A DNA stretch of 64,000 nt, from assembly GCA_001972305.1 (NCBI GenBank), contig BDDD01002893.1, positions 1-64,000 of the forward strand, read 5' to 3'. The notes beneath the pieces were generated by a model, which saw only the letters and a program-made list of their open reading frames with translations, did not search any database and was not told the DNA's origin. The stretch comes from Cephalotus follicularis (lineage: Eukaryota > Streptophyta > Magnoliopsida > Oxalidales > Cephalotaceae). This document shows positions 56,374-64,000 of this stretch, piece by piece. Both the position numbers and the translations under genes were made by a program. Numbering within the stretch: the stretch's first letter is position 1; each line of letters begins with the position of its first letter.

Positions 56374-56745
56374 ATGGAAACAGTGATAATTATCTTCATA
56401 GTTTTTATTGTGATATTCGTCTCGCTTATTCTTTTGAGTTTAATATTCCGTGTTGGTCGCAGTGGTGGTGGTGGTGGCCTCGGCGGTGGAGGTGGTGGTC
56501 ATGGTCCGAGAGGAGATATAGAAAATGGTGGTAGAGGAGGAGACAATATAGATTATGGTAGTGGAGGAAACTACGGTGGCTGGGATGGAGGTTACGGTGG
56601 AGGAGGTGGTGGTGGTGGTGGTGATGGAGGAGGTGGTGGTGGAGGAGGAGGAGGAGGAGATGGTGGGGGCGGTGGTGGTGGTGGCGGTGGTGGCGGTGGT
56701 GGAGGAGATGGTGGTGGCGGTGGAGGTGGGGGAGGTGGCTGTTGA
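56374..56745 (+). CDS. Membrane-anchored glycine-rich protein (family copy 3)
   Basis: 123 residues from the ATG at 56,374. Residues 1-25 ('METVIIIFIVFIVIFVSLIL', 'LSLIF') form one strongly hydrophobic segment, a signal anchor or signal peptide. It is followed by 'RVGRSGGGGGLGGGGGGHGP', a short mixed part with 'GGRGGDNIDYGSGGNYGGW', and a long Gly tail with periodic Asp, ending in Cys. Upstream in-frame ATGs (56,269; 56,356) would add a Cys-rich stretch ('LYKCCCTRLTMQLIKK') that resembles in style the heads of the other copies. I prefer 56,374 because the hydrophobic segment then becomes N-terminal. It may be a cell-wall or membrane Gly-rich protein; the function is unknown. Confidence 0.55.
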   Translation: METVIIIFIVFIVIFVSLILLSLIFRVGRSGGGGGLGGGGGGHGPRGDIENGGRGGDNIDYGSGGNYGGWDGGYGGGGGGGGGDGGGGGGGGGGGDGGGGGGGGGGGGGGGDGGGGGGGGGGC

Positions 56746-56999
56746 TTTGACCATATGGTGCTTAATTATTTGGCTTCATGTAATATAAACTTGATTTTTT
56801 GTCTTTGTGGCACTCTTAATTTATGTAACACAAAGTCCTTCTATTTGTAATGATTTTTTTATATAATAGTCAGGATCTCTTTTTAGTTTTTATATATGTC
56901 GCTAAATCAAACATTACTTGATTTTTATTTTATTGTTTTATGTCTAATTAATTAAAAATAAGAATATTTGTTGTAGATAATGCTGACTGGTGTTATCAC

Positions 57000-57140
57000 A
57001 TCCTTCAAGTTAAATTCATATACTCTCTTTATGCGAATCTATAGGTCTCCATTTACATAAGTGCACAAACTATCTAGATTGTGGGTCAATCAATAAAATG
57101 ATTGGTTCTAAATATGTTCAATGTCAAAAAGGTAACAAGC
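57000..57140. repeat. Duplicated 3' flank, copy 1
   Basis: 'tatgcgaatctataggtctc', 'catttacataagtgca' and 'caatgtcaaaaaggt' recur at 58,690-58,840 with few changes. The pair links the loci at 56.4 and 58.5 kb. Confidence 0.7.
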
Positions 57141-57429
57141 AGGAGACGAGGAACAAAGTTTTTTAAAAGAGTATAGTTAACCAACACGTACACCCTTCAT
57201 ATCGAGTATCGGCTTCAAGCTAAATATGAAATATGAACAAGAAGATGCTAAAAAAATAACAAAATCCGGAGATATTTCATGGCCCAGTTTTGTCAGTTGA
57301 TCATCACATGGTTATCCTCCCTACGGAATATAGGACAAAATGTTTGCAATCTGATAAGAAGCCGCGTGCATTCAAGAATTAAAAAGCTAAAATGGTGAGA
57401 GTCTATGGAATTTTGCCCATAAAGAAGAG

Positions 57430-58240
57430 ATAAAACTATTTTTCCATCAATAAAAATGTATTCTTGCATGGATCCGGTCTACTCCTCTTCTCATCTCTAC
57501 ATGGACTAGGTTCATGCAAGAGCAAGGAATATACCATCCCACAAACCCCAGAACTATGTTGCAACAGTTGAAGTAACACCAATGGTCCTTGAGAATCATA
57601 CAATCCAAGTGCCTTGATGATCTCTAAAAACACCTCCTGACTTGGCTTTTCCGTTAATACCAAACACCGAACCATCAACATTTAGCTTGAGAAAACCTTC
57701 CGGCCGGGGTGGTGTCCACTCTATAAGACGACATAGTTTGATATATATTTTTTTTATAAAAAAAAACCTTAATTAAAGGCAAGTATTTGTTCAATTGGGT
57801 TAGATTCGCACATATTGATGAGCTGAGAGTCAGGTATATGTTTGGCTTCAAACACCAAATTTAATATGTCTAAACCAGATAAAAAAGAAGGCATATTTGA
57901 CTTGCAAGTAGCAATGATCTAATCTGAGAGACGTAAGGAGAAAAACGCATCATTGAGGCTTGGTGGAACTAACTGCTGTCATAAGTACTTGATACGAACA
58001 CAATATTTTAGGGCATGAAGAGTTATTTCAGGAGCTGAGTTGCAGCATATCACTTGGGATGATACATCGATTCAATCTAGTTGGAAGTTTATTGAGCACA
58101 GCTAGCCAAACACAAGTTTTTATTCTGGGTAGAGTCTCCAGGGACCATACCAGAGGACTAGTTGGGTCCAATGATCAGTCCAAGCATAAACTGAAACCCC
58201 ATTTTGGACCATCTAAGGCCTTGCTACACTTATGCTACCC
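57430..58240 (-). pseudogene. LINE ORF2 remnant: zinc-binding RT and RNase H parts
   Basis: On the minus strand 58,240-57,960 spells 'LPRIKTCVWLAVLNKLPTRL', 'CSSQ..DMLQLS' and 'LHALKYCVRIKYL' over several frames, as in zf-RVT. 57,730-57,480 spells 'LKLNVDGSVFGINGKAKSGG', 'VFRDHQGTWIV', the start of the RNase H domain. Many stops. This is the opposite orientation to the LINE at 23,840. Confidence 0.75.
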
Positions 58241-58506
58241 AGCAGCTATGCTTCTCTGAATTATGGATGAACTAATTTACAAGCATTGGCATTGCTATAT
58301 ACCTTTCTAAACTGAGATACTTAGATTTAAGTAACTTGACCCTAAGTTGGTCTTCATTTTGTGAAAGAAACACCAATTAAGCTTTGAAAGCTGAGTTGTA
58401 TTCATGGTTAAGAAAGAAACGAAAATCTTTGTTCAAGAATAAAAGTTTATTGACTCTATTAAAAAAATTGAACATCAACGACAGTTAATTAGACCACCAA
58501 CAACAG

Positions 58507-58665
58507 GTGCTACAAAACCAAAATGGAGCTACCAAAAGAAGAGGTTGTACCAGAGATGGTAGTAGGGTTGCTATAACCGAACTTACGTACTGCTACTATA
58601 GTTACAAATACTCCCAGTGGAGGTTGAAATTGTGGCAGCGGCGGTGGACAACTTGCATTAGGTTT
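58507..58665 (+). pseudogene. Glycine-rich gene relic (family copy 4)
   Basis: 'aatggagctaccaaaagaag' and 'gttgctataaccgaacttac' match 52,648-52,715 of copy 2. The derived peptide 'NGATKRRGCTRDGSRVAITE' parallels 'SGATKRRRRGARDE...VAITE'. The reading frame is then lost and the Gly tail is reduced to a few codons. Confidence 0.7.
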
Positions 58666-58689
58666 GTCCTTATGTCCATTTATGTATGT

Positions 58690-58840
58690 GTTCAAATCGA
58701 TATGCTCTGTTTATGCGAATCTACAGGTCTCCATTTATATTAGTGCATAAAACTATACAGACAGATTATGAGCTTAATAACTAACATGAATTGTTCAAAA
58801 TAAGATCAATGTCGAAAAGGTGGGCAAGCACGAGTTAAAT
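58690..58840. repeat. Duplicated 3' flank, copy 2
   Basis: Partner of 57,000-57,140. Confidence 0.7.
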
Positions 58841-59339
58841 ATAAGGAGCAGAGTCAAAAGAATGAAGTTGAATATACTTGGGCTTAGTTTAGTAATTAAT
58901 GTTGTGACTGTATTGTAGTGTTACAATATATATCAACAAAAGAGTTGTTAGAGAAGGATTTTGGCTCATCTTGTAAAATAGCGATACTTTGAATCCAAAA
59001 AAAAACAAATAGTAGCAATAATATTCCTCATATTGGGTGCTAATATAGAAAAAGATGGTTGCTTCCCAAGAGCAAACAGTTTAATTATTGTTATTTAACT
59101 CACAACTATTATTATTTATATTTGCATGATTATGCATTAATAATTTGATGTATAATTAAAATGTAGGCTAAGTACACACAAAAATTTGTCCACAAAAGTT
59201 TGAATTTTGAGTCCATTTTGATTAAATGATTAAACATGCATCTGCAATGTTACCAATACACCTTAATAGCTAACCCATGGAATTAAATAGTCCGTTCAGT
59301 CTAGGCACCACCTTCATTTCCTTCGCCAACACAACATAT

Positions 59340-59720
59340 ATAGCAAAGGAATCGAATAAACTGATAAATCGAATCAAATTTTATTATGGTTCGGTTTGGT
59401 TTATACACTTCACGATTCAGTTAGGTTTACAAAAGTTAAATAATTAATCATTTGGTTAAATTTCAATTTAAGCAAATAAAAACCGTATAAATTGAGCGGA
59501 ATCGTAGATACGTAATTAATTATATATCATATATAATAGATACCTAATTAGCTAAATATATATATTATAAAATATTATGAATATTACTTTGTATAAAAAG
59601 ATTATTTTAAAAAACAAAAATATAGAATCATATAAATATCGGTTTGGTTTAGTTTTAACATTATCAATTTTTCACAGAAAAAACCGGTTAGTTTGTTCCA
59701 TTTTTCATTTTCGTAAAAAA
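59340..59720. mobile_element. Possible hAT-like MITE relic (CGGTTTGGTTT words)
   Basis: 'gttcggtttggttta' near 59,390 and 'atcggtttggtttagtttt' near 59,640, with 'aaaaccg' words in both orientations, are typical of a widespread class of eudicot MITEs. The ends and target duplication could not be fixed. Confidence 0.35.
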
Positions 59721-59833
59721 TCGATCAGAATCTATGGAATCTCAAACTATTGGTGCACCTTATATAGAGGTTGTTATGGGTTTCTTCCAGCTATAGTCCT
59801 TAGATATAGACACTCGTTTTGACCATTCTTTCA

Positions 59834-60203
59834 TTTTAAGTCTAGTCTACGTTGATAAAGTGGACTTGTTAATATATATACTTGAAAGATACTTCTTTCT
59901 TATAAGCATGTTTTTAGGGATGAAGATCTTAACATGGTATCAGAGACAATTTGGTCATCTATCATCTCACCTATCACTTTTGGGACACGTCTGGGACAAG
60001 TTACATAGAAGCCTCTGAGCCCGTCGTCAATGACAAGTTTCGCAGTAAACCTCTGAGTTCATTTTCATAAGTTCACGTTAAACGTGAGGGCGGGTGTTAA
60101 GATGTGAATCCTACATCGAAAAGATTAAGTGGACTTGTTAATATATATACTTGAGAGATACCTCTTCCTTATAAGTATACTTTTAGGGATGGAGATCTTA
60201 ACA
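59834..60203 (+). mobile_element. TRIM (miniature LTR retrotransposon)
   Basis: The right LTR is 60,095-60,203: TGTTAAGATGTGAATCC to GGAGATCTTAACA, 109 bp with TGTTAAGAT and ATCTTAACA inverted. The left LTR ends with the same 'gatcttaaca' at 59,934, but its first bases are altered. The primer-binding site TGGTATCAGAGA follows at 59,935 and a purine-rich 'gtgagggcggg' lies before the right LTR. The internal part is only ~160 bp with no ORF. These are all TRIM traits; such an element depends on proteins of other retrotransposons. Confidence 0.88.
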
Positions 60204-60336
60204 AATATATTTTTCATAACTATAATTTTTTAGATACGCGTTGTTCTTTTCTAATTTTAACTAATTTACCATTGTACATTGTCCTTAAAAAAACCTTATT
60301 GTATTATCAAAGTCAAGTTAGCAAATAAAAATAGAT

Positions 60337-60613
60337 AAAAGGTATAATTTGCCCCCTCAATTTATACCCAATAGACAATTTGTCCCATAAATTTTAAATT
60401 GGCTGATTTAAGGAACCGAAAATTAAAAATTAAAGCAATTAACTCTATTCGTATAATTTTCTCACATCAGTAACATTAGGTATTCCGTGTGTGGAGGGGG
60501 TTAATTGCTCAAATTTTTAATTTTTGGTTTTTTAAATCAGTTAAATAAAAATTCATGAAACAAATTACCCATTCGACATAAATTCAAGGGACAAATTGTA
60601 CATTTTGCCAATA
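60337..60613. mobile_element. Fold-back MITE with ~110-bp inverted arms
   Basis: The left arm (60,337-60,445) and the complement of the right arm (60,505-60,613) share 'caatttgtccc', 'gaattt/aatttt', 'gatttaa..aacc.aaaattaa' and 'gcaattaac'. A ~60-bp loop separates the arms. No clear target duplication was found, so the superfamily is open; long arms occur in Mutator-like MITEs. Confidence 0.7.
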
Positions 60614-60954
60614 AAATATACAAATTTCCTCAAATTTCATCACATTTCTTTGTGGAAGTCTTTAGAATCGACCCATAGACAATCCTTCACAACAACAAGA
60701 CCAATCAATGATTGTTTCTTTCCAACCTCTCACGTGTTGGTACCTTATCCAAAAGTATAGTTTGGTGAAGCGGATATTAAATGCGTTGCCCTTCGTTTCC
60801 TTGTTTAAGTCATTATTCTCATTTTTTTGTCTCTTCATAAGAAAAAAGTAATAAATGAATTCTTTATGGTGGCTAGGGTTTCATTTTTTACCTAAAATTG
60901 AAAAACTGAATAAATTCGAATTTTTGTTGTCATGCTATAGTTGTCATATGTCAC

Positions 60955-61535
60955 AAGAGAGACAGGGTAGAGGACTATGTGGATGCTTGGTACAGTAAAG
61001 GCACATACATGGAGACTTATCAGCATACAATGCAACCAGTATCAAGTAGTCATTTTTGGCAAAAGATTGGGATGCTAGTTGTGCGTCCCCCTTTCTTGAG
61101 GAAGCTCACTGGCATGCCTACGATGGCAATGAACAAAGATCCATCCGAGATTTCAAGGCGGGAAAACTATCCAGGGAATGGAGGGTTATGACATGTACTC
61201 ACTATATATGGAGGGAGAGGTTATAACAAGAAATTGTGTAAACATAATGGGAAAGATGTGAGTGTAATTTTTGCGTTTCCTGATGCTTTTATTGTACAGT
61301 GTTTATATTATTCCATCCATAACTATTTTTTTCCTTGTGTTTCTGCAGCCAATGCCAATGTCATCGAGGGCTCAGAAGAGGAAAAGAGCAAGAGGGGATC
61401 ATGGAACCCAAGCAAGTATTTCACAAACTATATATCGATGCAATTGAACCATCAACATAGGCCGCAACTCAGCCCAACCAACCATTCACACAGCAGTCAA
61501 CCAAGAGCATGGCTTAGGTATGCATCATCAGGATA
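60955..61535 (+). pseudogene. Mutator-like (MULE) transposase 3' end, two exons
   Basis: 60,960-61,165 encodes 'DAWYSKGTYMETYQHTMQPV' and 'RPPFLRKLTGMP', the stretch after the SWIM zinc finger in plant MuDR-type transposases. It leads to a zinc-knuckle region with frame damage near 61,165-61,235. An intron fits at 61,258-61,348 (gtgagt...ttctgcag), followed by 'ANANVIEGSEEEKSKRGSWN'. A CACTA element cuts it at 61,536. The frameshifts show decay. Confidence 0.75.
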
Positions 61536-62100
61536 CACTACTAGAAAAAGACCATTTATCGACCGCCAAAGCGGTCGGGAAAACCTTAAAAGCGGTCGGC
61601 GAAAGGTTTCCTCGACAGCCGCGCCGACCGCATTGACGACCGCTTATAATTGGGTCGCCGATTATAGCCCACCGTTTTCCCGACCGCCCTTATCAATTAC
61701 CGACCGTTAAAACGGTCGGTAAGGGATGCGGTTGTTGTTGATCGGTGTCAGAAAATTAATTTTATAAGGGTTTTACCGACCGCTCTGACGGTCTGGGAAT
61801 GTTGTAAGCGGTCGGGAAATAAAAGAAAATTTTAAAATTAAATTAATTTTATAAGGGTTTCCCGACCTCTAAGGCGGTCTGGAATGTTAGAAAAGCGGTT
61901 AGGAAATAAAATAAATTTTTGAAATTTGATAAAATTTATAAAGGTTTCCCGACCGTTACGGCGGTTGGGAATGTTTGAAAAGCAGTCAGGAAATAAAATA
62001 AATTTTTGAAATTAAATTAATTTTATGAGTTATTTGCTGACCGCTATAGCGGTCGGGAATTGTTGTAGCTGTCGGGAATTGTTGTGCCGACCACTCACTA
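61536..62100 (+). mobile_element. CACTA-type transposon end with dense palindromic subterminal repeats
   Basis: Starts CACTACTAGAAAAAG. Within ~560 bp there are more than ten 'gaccgc' or 'gcggtcggg' words in both orientations, often paired as 'gaccgcnnnngcggtc'. Subterminal repeats that bind transposase are typical of CACTA elements. The same words occur at 22,880-23,128 and 49,707-49,880. No closing terminus was seen before 62,110, where single-copy-like DNA resumes. Confidence 0.75.
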
Positions 62101-62471
62101 AATCTCTGATCATCATTATGTAATTAGACATAATTATAGATTTGTGGCTTTTACCCGTAGATGAGGCATGTTCATCACGAGAGAACTAAGCAGTTCCTGT
62201 ATTCTTCAACAAATATAAGAATCATTTTTTACTATGATAGCATTTACATACTCTTTTAAGATCGGAATAGCAAGCAAAATAAATCATAACTTCGCTAAAA
62301 TGGAAAACATATTCATTCTACTTAATGATAGCATTTACATATTTTTTTACAGTGATTAAGATCTTACTCATGTGTTTATTAAATATCAAGACAAATCAAA
62401 CAAACTTCACAAGAATTGTATATAATTTTCCTTCCAACTTTATTTAGACTAGACAAGTGTTACTGGTACCA
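62101..62471 (-). other. 3' flank of the dihydropyrimidinase gene
   Basis: AT-rich DNA downstream (on the minus strand) of the stop codon. It should hold the 3' untranslated region. No other feature seen. Confidence 0.4.
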
Positions 62472-62657
62472 TCAAGAATTGGAATGCTTCACTGGAGCTC
62501 TGAGCGAGGATAGATGCCGAGCATCTGCCTTCTCAATCCCATTAAAAAGATAACTGAAGGGAGGCATCTCTATGTACTTTCCAGAACCACGAACAACCTT
62601 CAGTTCATCATTTTCCCAGACAACTCTTCCACCAGCAATTGTCACTTCAACTTTTCC
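62472..62657 (-). CDS. PYD2: Dihydropyrimidinase, last exon
   Basis: The minus strand has an acceptor 'ttttctcag' at 62,658-62,666, then an exon coding 'GKVEVTIAGGRVVWENDELK', 'VVRGSGKYIEMPPFSYLFNG' and a stop at 62,472-62,474: 61 residues. This is the C-terminal tail of plant dihydropyrimidinase, with the conserved 'G.V.....GR.VWE' and 'PPF.Y.F.G' regions. The enzyme opens the ring of dihydrouracil and dihydrothymine in pyrimidine breakdown. Earlier exons must lie to the right of the window, beyond an intron that holds repeats. The exon has no stop or frameshift. Confidence 0.8.
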   Translation of the reverse strand, partial: GKVEVTIAGGRVVWENDELKVVRGSGKYIEMPPFSYLFNGIEKADARHLSSLRAPVKHSNS

Positions 62658-62736
62658 CTGAGAAAACATAGCAAAGACTATGAAACAAAACAAAGCATGA
62701 GAAGACTGAGGATGTTATGTGTCACACACACAGGGG

Positions 62737-62741
62737 NNNNN
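62737..62741. other. Five-base run of N
   Basis: A small gap at the start of the LTR-like repeat. It hides the left edge of that repeat. Confidence 0.95.
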
Positions 62742-63576
62742 CTTCGTGAACCTCTTAACCTTTAATGTGAGGTTCGCAGCTGCGATTCTAAGTCCGCAGA
62801 CGCGAAATTCCGCGTTTTGCGTACGCGAATCACGTTTCGCAGACGACAGACCCTGTCACGCAAAAACCGTTAATTTTACACGGATTCGCTGCTGCGAGTT
62901 CCGACCGCCAGCTGCGAAATGGACCGCCAGCTATATTAGTTTCCTTGCAGACGCGAAGTTTGTCTACTAAGTTTGAACCCTCAAGGTTGCCAGTGTACTG
63001 GCAGCTGCGAGATCTCTCCAGTCAGCTGCGAAACTAGCAGACGTCGTTAAAAGACTGTCTAAAGTCACCTGTAAGGTAATTCCTTAATTAGGATTTGATT
63101 AGGGTTGCCTAGATACTCCGTAATTCGATATTTTACTGCTTACTAAACTTCACGTCTTCTATCTTGTTATGTTCACTTAGTTCGTATGTTTGTAGTTAGT
63201 TCTTTTAGTGTAAGTTTCGTAAGTTTAGTTTCTCGAGTTAGTTTTCGGAATGAAAACGAAAGATTCGGTAAAGAACAAGAGTAATAAAAACTCATTAGGA
63301 ATCGGTAGGCGCTTTGTTCTTGTGTCGACCGTCAGTCAAAGCGCAGACGCCTAGACTTGAGCGTCGACGCTTGGAGTGTAATTTCCAGTTCTCCAAGTGC
63401 TTCATCGGTAGGCGCTTTGTTCTTGTGTCGACCGTCAGTCAAAGCGCAGACGCTTTAATTACAAGCGTCGGCGGTCTGGGCAGTTTCTGCATAATTTCTG
63501 CTGATATGATTTAGCTTTTGTCTTTCTTGCACAAAAAGAAACTTTGTTAAATACAAATATGTTATCATCAAAACAT
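62742..63576 (+). repeat. LTR-like repeat in the dihydropyrimidinase intron, with GCAGCTGCGA-type motifs
   Basis: A block unlike its AT-rich surroundings, with recurrent 'cgcagctgcga', 'gcagacgcgaa' and 'ccagctgcga' words at 62,770-63,030. TCGCAGCTGCGA is a palindrome. It ends with 'ttatcatcaaaaca' at about 63,576, the complement of the 'ttttgatgat' start seen at 35,075, so both may be LTRs of related copia groups. No coding region. Confidence 0.45.
63301..63453. repeat. Exact 50-bp direct repeat, 103 bp apart
   Basis: 63,301-63,350 and 63,404-63,453 are identical, beginning 'atcggtaggcgctttgttct' and ending 'gcgcagacgc'. The segment includes 'gtcgaccgtcagtc'. Confidence 0.95.
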
Positions 63577-63774
63577 AGGATTGAGACATACATGTCAACA
63601 GATTGTATACGCATGTAGTATGGGCTGCGTGCGGATGACTTTTATTTATAATCCCGATATGAATGCTTCCGCTTATATTATTGAATTGTTGAATGAGGAT
63701 GCTGGATTATATTTATTCTGATATCACCATATATGCTTGTCTATAATGGAATTGAAAGGCGAGGTGCGACAATT

Positions 63775-64000
63775 TTAAAAAGTTATGATTTAAGTCTATT
63801 CTGGTTTTCTTTTTGCAGACAACATAAATGCATCGACGAAAGTTGTTCACCGTGATTTTGGGGTCAAATTCGCATTCCCAGATCGTTTAGGTTGTCAATT
63901 TATTGTTCTTATTTTTCTAGTGGCGTAATTGTAACTTTTGAAAAGTTATGTTTTAAGTCGTTTCAGGGTTTCATTTTTCAGACAGCATAAATGCATCATC
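63775..64000. repeat. Direct repeat near the window end, ~60 bp, 160 bp apart
   Basis: 'aaaaagttatgatttaagtc' to 'cagacaacataaatgcatc' (63,777-63,836) recurs as 'gaaaagttatgttttaagtc' to 'cagacagcataaatgcatc' (63,939-63,998). Both contain a T-rich run and CAG before 'aca.cataaatgcat', which look like splice acceptors, so these may be small duplicated exons or part of a tandem array that goes on beyond the window. Confidence 0.7.

Overview
The window is nuclear DNA of a flowering plant, most likely a eudicot. It is AT-rich, has plant-type spliced genes and is dominated by layered retrotransposons and small DNA transposons. No prokaryotic, organellar, CRISPR or rRNA feature was seen. The only complete host gene I can support is a seven-exon gene for a three-domain jacalin-related lectin (17,662-19,567, +). 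Other host signal: the last exon of a dihydropyrimidinase gene (62,472-62,657, -), a frameshifted and truncated zinc-finger-homeodomain gene (21,750-22,305), captured exons of a plasma-membrane H+-ATPase (21,320-21,545), and a dispersed family of short glycine-rich proteins (37.35, 52.55, 53.83, 56.37 and 58.5 kb).

Layout. 1-8,058: a diverged direct duplication of about 4-5 kb, split by an inverted pair of Tat-type LTRs (2,896-4,225) and carrying a hAT-type MITE. 8,059-10,453: 3' end and 3' LTR of a second Tat-type element. 10,720-11,087: assembly gap. 11,088-17,087: decayed Ty1-copia element on the minus strand with a probable SINE in its leader. 17,088-19,750: jacalin gene. 19,750-25,300: gene fragments, a CACTA terminus, a hAT transposase remnant and a LINE 3' end. 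25,670-33,190: LTR-like blocks with minisatellites. 33,190-35,055: copia leader and gag. 35,057-35,600: LTR-like block with an array of a near-palindromic 10-mer. 35,769-36,335: hAT MITE with perfect 8-bp target duplication. 37,881-49,706: a Ty3-gypsy Tat-lineage element. 49,707-62,100: CACTA ends, glycine-rich genes, LINE, TRIM, fold-back MITE and MULE remnants. 62,470-64,000: dihydropyrimidinase 3' end and an LTR-like repeat in its intron.

The Tat-lineage element (5' LTR 37,881, PBS 38,442) is the centre of interest. It has gag, protease, RT, a first RNase H, a second archaeal-type RNase H and integrase. It also has an intact antisense ORF of 383 codons (48,218-49,369) with a 'putative gypsy type transposon' domain. 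A 3,542-bp segment running from RNase H into the antisense ORF is present twice in tandem and nearly identical, although the element itself is old. The antisense protein has an internal Met in strong initiation context followed by A-R-T-K-Q-T-K-R, which matches the histone H3 N-terminus at 7 of 8 positions.

Family assignments rest on reading motifs by eye. No database search was run. Boundaries of degraded repeats are approximate.
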